Source of the DNA: Phocoena phocoena
Lineage: Eukaryota; Chordata; Mammalia; Artiodactyla; Phocoenidae
Assembly: GCF_963924675.1 (NCBI RefSeq)
Contig: NC_089226.1
Coordinates: 52,779,124-52,843,123 of the forward strand
Length of the DNA: 64,000 nucleotides
Reading direction: 5' to 3'
Made by a program: the position numbers and the translations under genes
The notes under the pieces: generated by a model
Databases searched by the model: none
Seen by the model: the letters and a program-made list of their open reading frames with translations, nothing else
Told to the model about the DNA's origin: nothing
Shown: positions 21,605-33,684 of the stretch, in pieces
Position numbering within the stretch: position 1 is the stretch's first letter
How the letters are laid out: each line of letters starts with the position of its first letter

Positions 21605-22638
21605 TAACGGAAGGGATCGGCAGAGACCTTTAAAACTGGCCTATTCACTCCATGCACCAAATTCTCATGAAGACTCAGGGACAGTCTCCCTTTTTACACA
21701 CAACTTCCATCTACAAGAGGAGGACATAAAATAGAGGAACACTCAAGAGTGTTGTGTCAGCACCCCAAGAGCCTTACATAGGAGTAGGGGAAAGACTTGC
21801 CCAAGAAGAAGATGACAGACTTAAGTTTAAATTTTTATGATTCTATAAGTGAGTTATCTAACATGGACTCAAAACAAATCTGTTAACTTATTTCACATTC
21901 ACTGGTCTTAAGTCATTTATTCCCTCAAGAAACCGTTTCTATTCCTATCATTAGTGATTGCATTGATGGTTTAATTAAAATTTGAACATTTCATCCAAGT
22001 TCAGCCACCTGCTGTCTTTTATATCCACTCATATTTCAGAAGCACAGAATGTTCCCTTTTTTTAGAAGTTGGCCCTATCTGCTGTATTTGGAACAAGAAA
22101 CCCAGAAAGGCTGTGTTGATGGAGGTTGGCCAATGTCCATTGATCTGAGTTCATGGCACGTATGTGACTTCCACACCCAAAAAGTATAGGCCCAGAAAGG
22201 TGTCCTTAATTACAACAATCACAGGGAAATCTCTAGTTAAAAGGCTTTACTGTTAGTGGCGTAAAGTCAATCATCTCATTACTTATGAATCTATTTGTGT
22301 TCCTTTTAGCAACTGAGTAGATATTTAGATCAATGTATTCTTAGCCTGCAGTTTCCTGTTCCTGATAAAGATATTGAGCTAACATTGGAGGGGTGAACTA
22401 TTTTTAAATGGGAAACAGTATGCCATTTGTGTGCTCACTAAACAATGATATTCCTGATTTGTAGCTATTATGGAAAATTAAAAGAAGAGATGAAATTGCA
22501 AACCGCCAGAAGAAACAAAAGGCATGGGTGAGAAAGGTTGGAAATAACTCCAGGGTTTCTACCTGAGGCTGGAATTATTGCTGGAATGCCTCTTTTGAAT
22601 TGTGTCTGGCTGATGGATGTATGGAAGGTGTACATTCA
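21605..22638. other. Unique non-coding stretch
   Basis: About 1 kb without a recognised repeat. No exon-like open frame. Confidence 0.5.
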
Positions 22639-22639
22639 T

Positions 22640-22773
22640 TGTATGTGTCTGTCTCTCATGCTCGCCTCTGGATACTTCAGGGACAGAAGAGAATTTGAAT
22701 CATCTTAGTACACCCAATGTCCAGCACTATGCCTGCCTACAACAGGCATTTAATAACTATTCGTTGAATAATT
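22640..22773 (+). repeat. L2 LINE 3' end
   Basis: acccaatgtccagcactatg, then the 3' end tttaataactattcgttgaa and a T-run. A second L2 begins about 20 bp downstream. Confidence 0.7.
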
Positions 22774-22794
22774 TTTTTTTTTATAGACTCATTA

Positions 22795-23612
22795 GGAACC
22801 AGGACACTGTGGTCTCTGGTTCATCACCCCTTCATCCAGTTGGCAAGCCCAAAAACCTGGAATCACTCTTGACCCTCCTCTTTACTCACACCCCACATCT
22901 GACCCATGAACAAGTTATGTTTGTACTACCTTCAAAACACATTCCTAAATTCATGACTTCTCTCCACTTCCACTATGTCCTCTCTCATCCAAGATACCCT
23001 TTCTCCCCGGAACTACTCTAAGTGTCCTCTTATCATACACCACTTGCATTCACATCATGCCAACCCTCAGGGACCAGAGTGAGTCAGTTTCTCCTCTGCT
23101 CAAAATCTTCCAGGGGTTCCTACCTCACTCACTGCAAAAGCCAATGTCCTTACAAAGAACGACAAAACCTGGATGGATACTTCTCTCTCTTATTCACTCT
23201 TTTCCAGCCACACTGGCCTTCTCGCTGTTCTTCAAAATGCAAGCAAGCTCCCCTCTCAGAACTTTGGCCCCTTCTGTTCCCTCTGCCTTGAATAGTCATC
23301 TGTAAGAATTCACTTGACTCATACCTTTTCTTCATTCAGATCTCCACTCTACATCACTCTAAAATATAGTAGCCCCACTCACTCTTCATTCTCGTCTCTT
23401 GTTTTATTGTTAATCCATAGTAGTTATCCCATCCAGAAGTATATGTTTATATATATAAATATATCAGGTGCAGGGAATATATAGGTATATATATGTAAAC
23501 ATATATATTTGTTTACTGCCTGTTCCCCTCACTAAAATGTAAGCTCCTGTGGGCAGGGACATTTTCGTTTACTGCTAGAGCGACAGGACCTGCTCAATCA
23601 TATGATGAATGA
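22795..23612 (+). repeat. L2 LINE 3' region, long copy
   Basis: Follows the L2 3' region over 0.8 kb: ctggaatcactcttgaccct, tctcctctgctcaaaatctt, ccaggggttcctacctcact, gccaatgtccttacaaaga, ccagccacactggccttctc, ccccttctgttccctctgcc, then aaaatgtaagctcctgtggg and gcagggacattttcgttta. Open frames of 80-134 codons in it are relics. An AT-rich expansion occupies 23440-23512. Confidence 0.88.
23440..23512. repeat. AT-rich (TATA) tract within L2
   Basis: Imperfect tatata/aaatat runs interrupt the L2 3' end. Confidence 0.8.
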
Positions 23613-23624
23613 CTAAATGGACAA

Positions 23625-24005
23625 AAAGGAGGCCAGTGTAGTTGGGCCATAAGTGACCAAAGGGAAGAGTGGACCACAGGAGGCAGTATGTGGAGGGCGG
23701 ATTGTGTTGGTCTATAAGTCATACTGTGGAGTTTGAATTTTATTCTGAAGGTCAATAGAAAAGTTCTTTAAGGGTTTTATGTTGCACAGTGACAAGATAT
23801 AAATTCTGAGTTTGAAATATTAGTTACTTTGTAATAAAATAAAGTCAGTCAGCTACTGGGTATATAGTAGATAGAAGGAGAACAAGAGTGGAAATAGAGA
23901 AACAAGTTAGCAAGGTTTTGAAGTAACACAGGCAAGAGATGAAGACGGTGTCGTCTAGAGCAGTGCCTATGGAAGGGAAAGACTCCAGGATGGGCCTGGA
24001 GTCTA
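23625..24005 (-). repeat. L2 LINE fragment, reversed
   Basis: Matches reversed L2 order: aaggaggccagtgtagttgg, gagtttgaattttattctga, gggttttatgttgcacagtg, acacaggcaagagatgaaga. It points against the preceding L2 copy, so it is a separate insertion. Confidence 0.7.
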
Positions 24006-24009
24006 TTTC

Positions 24010-25180
24010 AGAGACAACAGGACCTGATGTCAAACAGAATATGGAACAGGGGGAGGTAAAGGAAGGAGAGAGAGCAACTAGGGTTACTGCTTGGTTTTTG
24101 GCTTGAACAACCTAGTGGATGACAACATTTTTTATCAGGGAAGTCTGGAGGAACAACATTTTGTATGAGGGAGTCAAAAGCTCTGTTCCGAAAACTTTTT
24201 TAAACATTCTGAGTTTTAAGTGACTACTGGATATTGAAATGAAGATGGTCCAGAGACCTTGCATATCTAAACCTGGAAGTGAAAGAGATCTGAGGTGCAG
24301 TTATATATTTGAGATCCATAAAACTATAGATGGTACTTAAAGTCATGAGACCAAATGAGATTATTTAGGGAGAGAAGTAAATAGAGAAGAAGTCCTAACC
24401 CCCATTCTCACTGTAAATAGAATGGAGTAAATATTCCTGCAACCATTTCAGCCTATTACTTAAGCAGATGACATAAGAAGATGCGGAAGACAGTCAAGCA
24501 GGGAATGCAAACTGCAAAAAAAAGGCTGATGATGAAAAAGAGAACCATAGGTCTACATTAACAAGTGAAGGAATCAGAGCTGTTTGAGAGAAAGGACACA
24601 AAAGAGGTGTTGGATAGTTTAGAAAATTATAAGGCCAAAAGAGTTGAGGTCTCAGTGTGGTCCAAGAATTGTCAGAGTGGTAGCATTTGAGAATGTGACC
24701 TAAAAATTCAGGAAGTAGAGAATGTGACGCCGTGAACATCCCTGCTCCGATGTTGCCTTTAGCAATTTGTTCTCAATCTCTGTTGATGTCACCACTCACG
24801 TTGACTTCAATTACAAATCTTTATCAATTAACGTGTATGAAGTGCTGTTTCTCTAAGATTCTCTAAATGTCTGTTGCTAATTACTTATAACTAAAAAAAG
24901 GCTCTCCTATCTCTTTGTTTGCCTAGCATCACAAGCCTCTCTTTCTCAGTCCTGTTCTGAATACTTAATGCCCTGTTACCATCTCTGCCTACTTCTCCTG
25001 AGTTTCTGTGCTTCCCCAAGGCAGCGAGCAAGGTATGCTGTTTGTGAAAAGAACAACTTGTTGGTTGAGGTCCTAGCTGAAAAATAGCTCCCTACCACGC
25101 AGCACCGTGTTACTTCCTGTGTAACACCATTTACTTCTCTTTGTGCATGAATATCTCCAGAATAATCCAATTTAATCATT
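24010..25180. other. Unique non-coding stretch
   Basis: No recognised repeat or exon. Parts before 24360 may be further diverged L2 sequence. Confidence 0.45.
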
Positions 25181-25184
25181 TGAG

Positions 25185-25260
25185 TCTATATTAGTGCCTG
25201 GCATAGCAAACAGCTGGGTAGGTGCTAAAAAAATACTTGTTGAGTCATTTGATGGATTGG
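25185..25260 (+). repeat. L2/MIR 3' end fragment
   Basis: attagtgcctggcatagcaa, then aggtgctaaaaaaatacttg, the common L2/MIR end. Confidence 0.6.
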
Positions 25261-25555
25261 TGCCTTTAACACCTGCATCTCTCACCCACGTTTCACATTA
25301 ACCAAAAGAGAGCCAAAGACGAAGTTTAAGGAAATCTAAACAAAGTGTGATCTCTAAATTTAAAAATATTCATCTTTTTAACAATGGAGACTTTCTTGAG
25401 CAAACATACTCTAGACATTTGCTACTGTTTTCCATATTTTTATTTGTATTATTTAAAAGATATAATTACTTATAATGCATGACCTATTTATAAGTTAACA
25501 CTATTTGTTCTTGCAAAATAATACATGCATTGAATGTCTGCTCCAGACCTACTAC

Positions 25556-25584
25556 TTTTTTACTTTTTACAAAAAAAGTAAAAA
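25556..25584. other. A/T hairpin
   Basis: The run ttttttacttttt at 25556-25568 is followed after two bases (ac) by aaaaaaagtaaaaaa, forming an almost perfect inverted repeat. The rest of 25261-25729 shows no recognised feature. Confidence 0.6.
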
Positions 25585-25729
25585 AAAAAAAAAACAGACA
25601 TTTCATTAAAATCTTTGTTCCTTTAAAGATTATCATTATTTGGTCACTCCCTCTTGCAGGAAATCCTGACTGCTGATACATGGCATAAAAAGTAGGCTGG
25701 TTCAGACAGTTAGACTTCTAAGGGACAGA

Positions 25730-25815
25730 AGCTAAAGTCCACCCCTATCACAACACCCACAAGAGTGCATGACAAATAGCAGTTGCTCAATAAATATGCC
25801 TAAATCAATGAATGG
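25730..25815 (+). repeat. L2 LINE 3' end fragment
   Basis: gtgcatgacaaatagcagtt, then gctcaataaatatgcctaaa and tcaatgaatgg. Confidence 0.65.
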
Positions 25816-26375
25816 AGAGACAATCTCTTATAGGAGCTGCAGCTCCCACTAGTAGCAAGAGAGAATGGAGAGCTGAGAATCCAGTGATATTTGCTTGTGA
25901 GTGTGTGTGCATGGTGGAAGGGTAGCACCAAATCAAAGATCATCTGAGATCAAACCAGAAGATCATATCAAAACTGAAGTACAGAATACAAAGGCAGGAA
26001 GTTAAAAGTTTGGGAAAAGGAAACCAAGGGAGTCAGGCAGTCCTCTTTGACTAGCTGACACTGAGCTATTCTCCCTTCATTAGCTGTTGATGGTCTGTGG
26101 GCGGCAATCATTGCATTTAATGGTCCAGAAGAAGAGAAATCATCATATTTAGCGATGGCACTTGTGAAGTTTAAGAATATACTTTGAAGTGGACATAGAA
26201 GTACTTGCATCAGGTCGAGATAAGTGAGGCACCATAGAGTTTCATCAATGGGTTTGACATCTCAGGGTACTGGGGAGAAATTTTCTTTTATGATAAAAAG
26301 AAACAGGCTATGTAGTAGTTTGAGTGTTTTATTAGACCAGCATTGATAAGGAGATCCTCCAATAAACTGTGTTCA
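25816..26375. other. Unique non-coding stretch
   Basis: Nothing recognised. Confidence 0.45.
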
Positions 26376-26379
26376 TTCA

Positions 26380-26490
26380 GCAACATTTACTGGGTACCTA
26401 CTGTGGAGGTGGCACTATTCTTGGCACTGGGAATAAAGTCTGGACAAAGCAAACTACCCACCCGCCCTCATAAAGTTTCTGTTCTCGGGA
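26380..26490 (-). repeat. L2 LINE fragment, reversed
   Basis: Reversed L2 end: cagcaacatttactgggtac, ctattcttggcactgggaat, ccctcataaagtttctgttc. Confidence 0.75.
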
Positions 26491-26494
26491 GTTG

Positions 26495-27220
26495 GTTGAT
26501 CTGTTGGAAATGTGAAGTTCCCAGGCTACCTGACTTAACACGTGAAAAAAAAAAAAGCGTATCATTATATGTGTGCACTAACATTAAAAAACTGACAGTA
26601 TTACCTGCTTAATATTGACATTGACATCTGTTAACCTATGTCTGCAATTCTGTGTGATATGTGAGTGTTAGAGATTTAAATTTCAGAAATGACCTCAATG
26701 CTGGGAGGCCAGAAAGAAGGGCTAACCTGTAGTAGATGTTCAATCAATGTCAATTTACTTCTCCTTTTTTCTTCTATTGCATCTTTTTTCCTTTTAAAGT
26801 TATGAGGACCGCCACTATGTTTAAAGCTGGGAGAAACAAAAATACAGAAAGACTATAAGAAAGAAGTTGTAAAATATGTACTGATATGGGCTGTTTTATT
26901 CAAGTGGGTAACCTAGTTCAACCCTAATGCAGAGACAGGCAAAAGAGGGGAAGAGATCCCTTCAGACATGATCTACTGTCAGTCTTTTTTCTGCTAGTGG
27001 CTGAAGGGCAAAGGAAGTGCAATAGTTCTCATCCTGCTGATTAAGTCAAAAGCACATAGGTTTGAAGGGCAAGGATGAAAGATTAAGTTAAATCATAGAA
27101 ATTCAAGCAGAGGAAATAACAATTAAATTGATCAGCCTGTCCCCTACCGGAGAAGGGGGACATTTTTAGAATACTACTTTGTCATCAGTGTGCTGTTAAC
27201 AATCCAATGTTTAAGTCCCG
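26495..27220. other. Unique non-coding stretch
   Basis: Nothing recognised, apart from a weak L2-like string (agtagatgttcaatcaatgt) near 26735. Confidence 0.45.
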
Positions 27221-27221
27221 T

Positions 27222-27870
27222 TCGATTCATTCATTCAACAGATGTTTATCAAGTGCCCACTATGTGGCAGAAGCTGTTCTACGCACTGAGAGTAAAGCTA
27301 TGAGCAGTCGAAGTCTGTAGCTTCATACAGCTTATAATGAAATCCTGGGAATAGACAATAAAAAACACATAAATATTAGTAGTGATAAGTGTGAAGAAAA
27401 ATAAGTTAGGCTCAGAAGTCCCAGAATATTACTTATATCACATTCTGTGGGTCAAGTAAGTTATTAAAGCCAGAAAAGATTCAGTGGGAGGAGAAAGAGA
27501 ATTAGACTCCACCTTTTTTTTTTTGCGGTATGCGGGCCTCTCACTGTTGTGGCCTCTCCCGTTGCAGAGCACAGGCTCCGAACGCGCAGGCTCAGCGGCC
27601 ATGGCTCACGGGCCCAGCCGCTCCGCGGCACGTGGGATCTTCCCGGACTGGGGCACGAACCCGTGTCCCCTGCATCGGCAGGTGGACTCTCAACCACTGC
27701 GCCACCAGGGAAGCTCTAGACTCCACCTTTTAAAGAGAGGAATAGCCAGAATTTACAGTCATCTTTTAACCACCACAGACACCTTTAAAGGTTATGAGAA
27801 GAGGGGTGATAGGGTCTAACATTTTAAAAGGCTTCCTCTGATTACTGCTATGTAATCAGCTGGGGAAGGG
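27222..27870 (-). repeat. L2 LINE, reversed, split by a CHR SINE
   Basis: The left part has attcattcattcaacagatg, gcccactatgtggcagaagc and a tcatacagcttataatg block. The right part, after the SINE, has aaaggttatgagaagagggg, tgatagggtctaacatttta and ggcttcctctgattactgct, as in reversed L2 further upstream. The SINE at 27518-27716 is the later insertion. Confidence 0.7.
27503..27731 (-). mobile_element. CHR-type tRNA-derived SINE with target-site duplication
   Basis: The SINE body is 27518-27716, and its 5' tRNA-like end is on the right (ccaccagggaagc). Its poly(A) shows as the T-run at 27518-27524. Exact 15-bp duplications tagactccacctttt flank it at 27503-27517 and 27717-27731, proving retroposition. 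The body is CpG-rich and similar to the copies at 40757, 43086 and 46664. The 111-codon open frame over it is a repeat artefact. Confidence 0.93.
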
Positions 27871-28059
27871 AGGGTGCAGAGGTAAGAGTGGGAAAATCAG
27901 TTGTCCATTTCATCCTAATTTACTCGAACTTTTGGACCTCTTGATTCTCACTAGCAAAATCGTGAGAAAAAAATTAATAAGAGGGCCAGCACATGACTCA
28001 GTACTGCATACTGGTAGAATTTTCACGTGGGATATATAATGTGTGATTCAATTTCATTT

Positions 28060-28210
28060 GCTCGTTCACCACATATTTTATCAGCACCTATTATGTTCCA
28101 GGCGCTAGAGACACTGAGATGGGCAGCTGCAATCCCTATCTTCAAGGATCTTGCCATCCAGTTGGGGGAAAAGACAAATAACATATAAATTTCAACATAC
28201 TTTCCAAATG
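28060..28210 (-). repeat. L2 LINE fragment, reversed
   Basis: Reversed L2: cagcacctattatgttccag, gcgctagagacactgagatg, caaggatcttgccatccagt. Confidence 0.8.
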
Positions 28211-28547
28211 TTATAGTGTTAGAATTTTGGTTTCTCAATATTCACTGTAAAATGTCAACCTAATCATCCACTTATTTTCAAAGTGTAAAAATCCACCCTT
28301 TTTTCACAGTATAGAATAGCTACTTTTCAGTCTCATCATAGATTGTAATCTCAAAATTACTCTTAAACTGAAATTTATGAAAGCACAAATTAGCAACCAA
28401 TGATGTGTCTAAAGTGTGTGGATCTCTCCACTACAAGATGAATCATGGGGAGGGAATACTTTACTTTGACCATATCAGCCTAGACCCTCTCCTGACTTGT
28501 ACTTTAACTGCACATCCATAGTTTTTCCACTTAATGAAATTATTCAT

Positions 28548-28690
28548 TCTTAAGGTCCAGCTAAACATGCTACCTCTTCCACAGTGCCTTCTCTGATTCT
28601 CTTCAGTGAAACTCCCACAGTAGATTGCTTTTACCTCTGTTTAATGTATTTAAACATGTATTTAATGCTTCCTTTTATACATAATCAATG
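28548..28690 (+). repeat. L2 LINE fragment, diverged
   Basis: tcttaaggtccagctaaaca, cagtgccttctctgattctc. Matches the general L2 3' pattern only. Confidence 0.5.
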
Positions 28691-28724
28691 GCAATCATTA
28701 ATAAAGTAAAAGAGTTGTAGAAAT

Positions 28725-28930
28725 ATAGTTTTTAAGCACCTACTCTGTGTCCAGCACTAGGAGAGATACAGTTTCTACATTTCCCTGATGTTAACAGAAA
28801 TTCTTGAGAGATAGTTAAAATCACATCCATTTATAAATAAACTGAGGTTCAGAGGTTTTAAATGACTTTACTTGGAGTTACATGGTTAACAGTTTATTAT
28901 AAAATCAGGGCTTCAACCTTAGTTCAGTCC
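28725..28930 (-). repeat. MIR SINE
   Basis: Reversed MIR: tttaagcacctactctgtgt, catccatttataaataaact, gaggttcagaggttttaaat, gagttacatggttaac. Confidence 0.75.
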
Positions 28931-28931
28931 T

Positions 28932-29376
28932 TGTAGTGCATAGAATAGTGTCCCCCCAAAATTCATGTCTACTAGGGACCTTAGAATGGGACTTATTTGG
29001 GAATAGGGTCTCTTTAGATGGAATTATGATGAAGACTGAGATGAGGTCATACTGGATAAAGGTGGGCCTGAAATCCAACGAGAGATTTCCTGTAAGAGTG
29101 GGGCCAGAAAAAGGCACAGGAAGACACAGAGGGGAAAAGGTCATGTAAAGATAGAGGTAGAGAGTGGAGCTATGCTGTCCAGAAAATTCTAGGAGCCACC
29201 AGAACCAGCAAGGAACAGGAAGAATTTTTCCCTAGAGCTTTCAGAGGGATTGTGGTCCCGCTGACAGCCTGATTTTGCACTTTTGTTCCCCAGAACTGTG
29301 ATAAAACAAATACCTGTTGTTTTAAGCCACCCAATTTGTGGTACTTTGTTATGGCAGCCCTAGCAAAGTAATACAG
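28932..29376 (+). mobile_element. Solitary MaLR-type (MLT1/MST-like) LTR
   Basis: Ordered MaLR LTR blocks: gtgtccccccaaaattcatg, gggaatagggtctctttaga, gatgaggtcatactggataa, gtgggcctgaaatccaacga, ccagaactgtgataaaacaa and a gcagccctagcaaagtaata end. No internal retroviral genes adjoin it, so this is a lone LTR left by recombination. It lies in the same orientation as a second copy at 51252. Confidence 0.8.
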
Positions 29377-29379
29377 CCC

Positions 29380-31225
29380 TAAAGCCCATTATCTTGTCCT
29401 TAAACCTCTTTCCATTCCAGGATTACACTTTGATTTGTTCCAGGAATGTAGGGTAACATTTTACCTTTGACTTTAGACTTTGAATGATATCACCCCACCC
29501 CACCAAAGGTCTCCTGAAAAAATGTAGGAATGATAGAGAGAAATATTTCAGGATGATTTTGATTGCAAGTTGCAAACATTCAACTTAAACTAGAGTATTT
29601 AGAAGGGGAAATTTATTGGCTCCTATTCCCAAATGGAAGAAGAGCAAGGATGCAGGGAGACCTCCATTAAGGCAGGAACCAGGGTTTGGGACTCCACCAG
29701 GTTTCTCTCTGCATCCCCCATCCCTCCTTTCCTCTGCATCTTGCTTTCCTCTCTCAGCCAAATGAGAGGCAGACAGCACCTGGGGCTCAGGTCTTGCCAA
29801 GTGAGATCACCGTGAAGAAAGGGACTTTTTCCTGATTTCCAACTTGAAAATTCCTAAGGAAGGTGTGATTGGTCCAATCTGGACCACGTGCTCACACTCA
29901 TAGCAAGGAGGAAGCGTTCTGAGTTTCACTATTCCCACTAGGACCATGTGGTTATAGCAGGCTCAAGAAACCTTCCCCCCAGAAGTAGGATGCTATTATC
30001 AAGAAAGAGGTGTGTAACTGAGGCAGATATAAACACAGATATTAATGTAGATCATTTTTATGTAGATGATACTCAACTATGTTCTCAGATAAGACTTTTG
30101 CCTGCATAAGGCCCAAAAGACATAAAGCCAAAATATAGACTTACTGACTACAAGCTTCAAGCCACTCAGTATGAGTGTCAATAAAGATGTTAGACTGTAA
30201 TATAAGGCTTTTTTTCAAAAGAGCTAGTCGCTGGTGAGAACTCTTTTGAATAGACATGGAAACACAAGCAGTAGAGGTTTCATTGTCCAGATTATATCAC
30301 AGAGACTTAGCTGGTGGAAAAGCGGTTCTAATAAATAATAGTGATTTGATCTTTTTTCAAATATTGCAGATTGCAGTATCTTCAGAGCTAACTTCCTCTC
30401 TGATTGCAAAGAAAGCACTGAAAATAACAAAAGAGAGAAATGAGGGGGTAGAGGATGAACTGCTTTCCAGCAATGCCTGGTCCTCCACAGGACCTGGCAG
30501 GCTGTCTGGGGCAGGGGATGGAATCCCTGCACCAAGTCATCTGCCTTCCTTGGAGGGCCATTCAAGTCTTCCTTTTGCCAAATGTTGGACAAATTCCAAA
30601 ATATTTACCTGTTTGGTAGATTTGGTCATCTCTTAAGGAGAAGATGGTTTGTGTCTAGAATTGAATTAACCTTAGAAGTTCCTTTCCTCTAACATACAAA
30701 TACATGTGTCCCCAGATGAAAAAGCAACAGCTATGATGACACTATTTTGGAGCAGAAGTGACATCAGGCCAGCTCACATTAAGAGCCAGAAACCATGTCA
30801 CTCCCCCAGGAAAGCCTTCCTGGTGATTGGTAGGACTTTGTTATGCCCCTTAAAATGTAGCAGTTTATATATTTTTGTTTCTTCACATTAGGCTGAGTGT
30901 GTGTCTTCTCGTTAAGGATCTTCCCTTCTTTATGTTTATGTCTCCAGTCTGTACATAGGAGTGACTCAATGCATTTGTTTCAGTAAAAAGCTGAAAGAGA
31001 CAAGGAACTGAGGGGAGATAGAGGGAAGAAGTTGAAATTAAGTTACTTTTTTTTCTATTGCTCACTGGAAGAGAAGAAAAAATGAGCAAAGAAGGAGGAT
31101 TCATAGGAAATGATTGTGTATCTCATTCCAGACACTGAGGCAGTTTACACTCTGCTTCATTTTTATCATCCCCAGATGCCTCTATTTCCTGAATTATTTC
31201 TGTAGTAAGATTGGATATTAATATA
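29380..31225. other. Mostly unnamed or unique sequence
   Basis: Around 29590-29990 the text (gaaatttattggctcctatt, ctctgcatcttgctttcctc, tgattggtccaatctggacc) looks like an old interspersed repeat I cannot name. The rest, including an open frame of 126 codons at 30256-30636, shows no known protein motif and is overlapped by a 122-codon frame on the other strand. No gene is supported. Confidence 0.4.
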
Positions 31226-31229
31226 TAAC

Positions 31230-31325
31230 CCACTGGAGTTTGTACTGTTATCTCTACTTTGCAGGTGAAGAAGCTTAGGCTCAGAGAAATTAAGAGAATA
31301 ACCCAAGGTCACATAATAAATAATG
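31230..31325 (-). repeat. MIR SINE fragment
   Basis: Reversed MIR core: gaagcttaggctcagagaaa, taacccaaggtcacataata. Confidence 0.8.
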
Positions 31326-31329
31326 TTTT

Positions 31330-32488
31330 TTCCTTTGTCTTTGGTCCACTAAGGGTTTGAGACAACTTAATGAGATTAATAGATATATAACAGAAATATT
31401 GACTAATATTGGGTCAGGGAGATGGCCTATTAGTTACAAGTGGGGCTGGATTTCACATCCAGCTCTGGCAGACTCTGAAGGCCCTTTCCTTTACCAGCAT
31501 CACACTGAAAGCAATGCCAATAATTGGGTCCTGCATTGCATAGAGCATCATTACAGACTAGAAGCATACAAAGAGGCTGTCAGGAGATATAAAATTAAAC
31601 ATGTGTTTTCCTTGTATGAGTGACACTAGAGTGTTTGAATGATTTTCAGTCATTTAGGACTCGGATTTGATTTGTATGTAGGTGGATTATCACGATGAGG
31701 GGTGTTAAAATATCAGTCTAATGGCAGACACCCCACCCTGAGCCCCATCCCAGTTCTCCATTGTAATAAAATAATCAACCATTCCTTAAAGATTCCATGA
31801 TTACCATTGTCAGGTGGATGGCTCAGCATCTCCTGGCTTCTACCAGGTGGTCCCAGGACTGCTGCTTCCTCACCTGAAGGTCTTTGTCAGGTCCAAGGAG
31901 CCATCACCAGACTGAAGCCCTTGTAGGAATACTGTCTTTAGAGAGAATAAACAGAAAATTTGATATGTGTGTATATATATACACATATATATACACACAT
32001 AAATTCATACACACATATACACATGTAAACTTTTCCTCCTGGCTCCAGGCCCTTCTTTACCCACCTGCACAGGGCTACATCATGGGTCTTGGCACACTAG
32101 GGGGTCTTCCACCTGGGGAGCCTAAAACTCTCATAACATACTCTTTTGGTAGCCTCCTCCCTTCTAGTTCCGTCTCCAACTCTCCACTATCTCTATCCCT
32201 ACCCTAGTAGTTATTGACTTGATATCTAATTCTAAATTTACTCCCTAGATGAATGCCAGAGGAATCTGAAAAATCTCTAAAAATCTGGTTTCAAGCCATA
32301 CTATATAACTGCTTAAATTTTGCTTTTGACATTTCATTGAGATAGATAGTGGATGGTTGCTTCTTATATAACAATCTCATCCACGTATTGTTATAGACAT
32401 TTCCACAGACCTTTCATTTCATGGGATAAGGTGATGATTGTGGTGGGGAGGATAATACTTAAGTGATCATAACAAGTGAAAATATAAA
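31330..32488. other. Unique stretch with TG/TA microsatellite
   Basis: A mixed tgtg/tata/caca repeat, partly palindromic, spans 31964-32028. No other feature recognised. Confidence 0.5.
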
Positions 32489-32489
32489 A

Positions 32490-32705
32490 GTTACTGAACT
32501 ACTCTGTACCAGGCACTGCACGGGGTCGTTTTAATATTTTATGTCCCTCGATCCTCCAGAAAGTTTGTGGAGTGGTAAGTATTATTCTCATTTTAATAAT
32601 AAAATCTCAGATTCTCAAAGGTTAAGTTACTTCCTCATGCTGACTTGGCCTTCAAGGTGAAGAGGTGGGATTTAAATTCATGAGATCTAATTCTAAGTGT
32701 CAAAT
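32490..32705 (-). repeat. MIR SINE
   Basis: Reversed MIR: ctactctgtaccaggcactg, gtaagtattattctcatttt, ctcaaaggttaagttacttc, aggtgggatttaaattcatg. Confidence 0.82.
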
Positions 32706-33150
32706 TCCTTCGGTAACCCAGCACTTGTCTCTTAGGTTCTACGCATTTCATGGGCACTTCCTACTTAGAGACTAGAAATAAGAGAGCAGAGTTCGTATTT
32801 CTTCCCATGGCTCATAGGAGTCAGGCCACTAGAACAAAATAATGAGCTTTATTGAGGTCAGGACCATGTTTTGGGCACTGAACACTTATGCGGTGATAGG
32901 GGGTATATAAGACCTGCTCTTCAGTGGGGGAAACACATTAATCAGTAAATGTGAACAATTTCATTGCAAAAAGGAATGAATGTTAAAGGCTGTGATGAGG
33001 GATCCTGACTAGTTGGAGAATCAGAAAATAAATGGATTGGGGGAAAATAAGTTCTCAAATGTAGGAAATGACAGGTGAATGAGAACTTGGCGGTTCCAAA
33101 TCAAGGTGACTGTGGTTATTGTTCAGCAAGGAAGTTGAAGAGCTTCTCAG

Positions 33151-33387
33151 GATAAAGGAAGGATCTGGGGACTTCCCTGGTGGTCCAGTGGTTAGGACTT
33201 TGCCTTCCAATGCAGATGGTGCGGGTTCAATCGGTGGTCGGGGAGCTAAGATCCCACATGCCTCACGGCCAAAAAACCAAAACATAAAACAGAAGCGATG
33301 TTGTAACAAATTCAATAAAGACTTTAAAAATGGTCCACATCAAAAAAGAAAAAATCTTAAAAGAAAATGATAAATGAAGGATCTGGG
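33151..33387 (+). mobile_element. Older CHR-type SINE with long tail and target-site duplication
   Basis: tRNA-like head gacttccctggtggtccagt, then the B-box-like cgggttcaatc, ctaagatcccacatgcctca, and a tail aacaaattcaataaagactt followed by taaaaatggtccacatc. The 19-bp duplications gataaaggaaggatctggg (33151-33169) and gataaatgaaggatctggg (33369-33387) differ at one base. The same tail occurs in the copy at 42006; the four CpG-rich copies lack it. Confidence 0.92.
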
Positions 33388-33461
33388 TGAGGACCAGTTC
33401 ATATAGGGCCTTAGCATTTTGCTACTAAATCCAAGATCATTGGGAAGTCATCACAGAATTT

Positions 33462-33684
33462 TTTTTTACATCTTTATTGGAGTATAATTGCTTTACAATG
33501 GTGTGTTAGTTTCTGCTTTATAACAAAGTGAATCAGCTATACATATACATATATCCCCATATCTCCTCCCTCTTGCGTCTCCCTCCCTCCCACCCTCCCT
33601 ATCCCACCCCTCTAGGTGGTCACAAAGCACCGAGCTGATCTCCCTGTGCTATGCGGCTGCTTCCCACTAGCTATCTATTTTTAA
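33462..33684 (-). mobile_element. L1 3' end fragment inserted in L2
   Basis: Starts at a T-run, then acatctttattggagtataa, caatggtgtgttagtttctg, tctccctccctcccaccctc, aggtggtcacaaagcaccga. 5'-truncated at 223 bp. Well preserved and similar to the end of the L1 at 6661 and of the edge copy at 63846. Confidence 0.93.

Noticed and set aside
22617..23305. Chain of open frames of 82-134 codons on the plus strand
   Set aside because: They coincide with L2 3' relics, in several frames, and do not match a reverse transcriptase.
27484..27819. Open frame of 111 codons
   Set aside because: Mostly translation of a CHR-type SINE; similar peptides recur at 40743-41037, 43096-43392 and 46617-46970 for the same reason.
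28932..29376. Possible endogenous retrovirus with coding genes
   Set aside because: Only a solitary LTR is present; no gag, pol or env-like text adjoins this or the other LTRs at 34719 and 51252.
30256..30636. Open frame of 126 codons on the plus strand in non-repeat sequence
   Set aside because: No recognisable motif, overlapped by a 122-codon frame on the other strand, and length is within chance for 64 kb.
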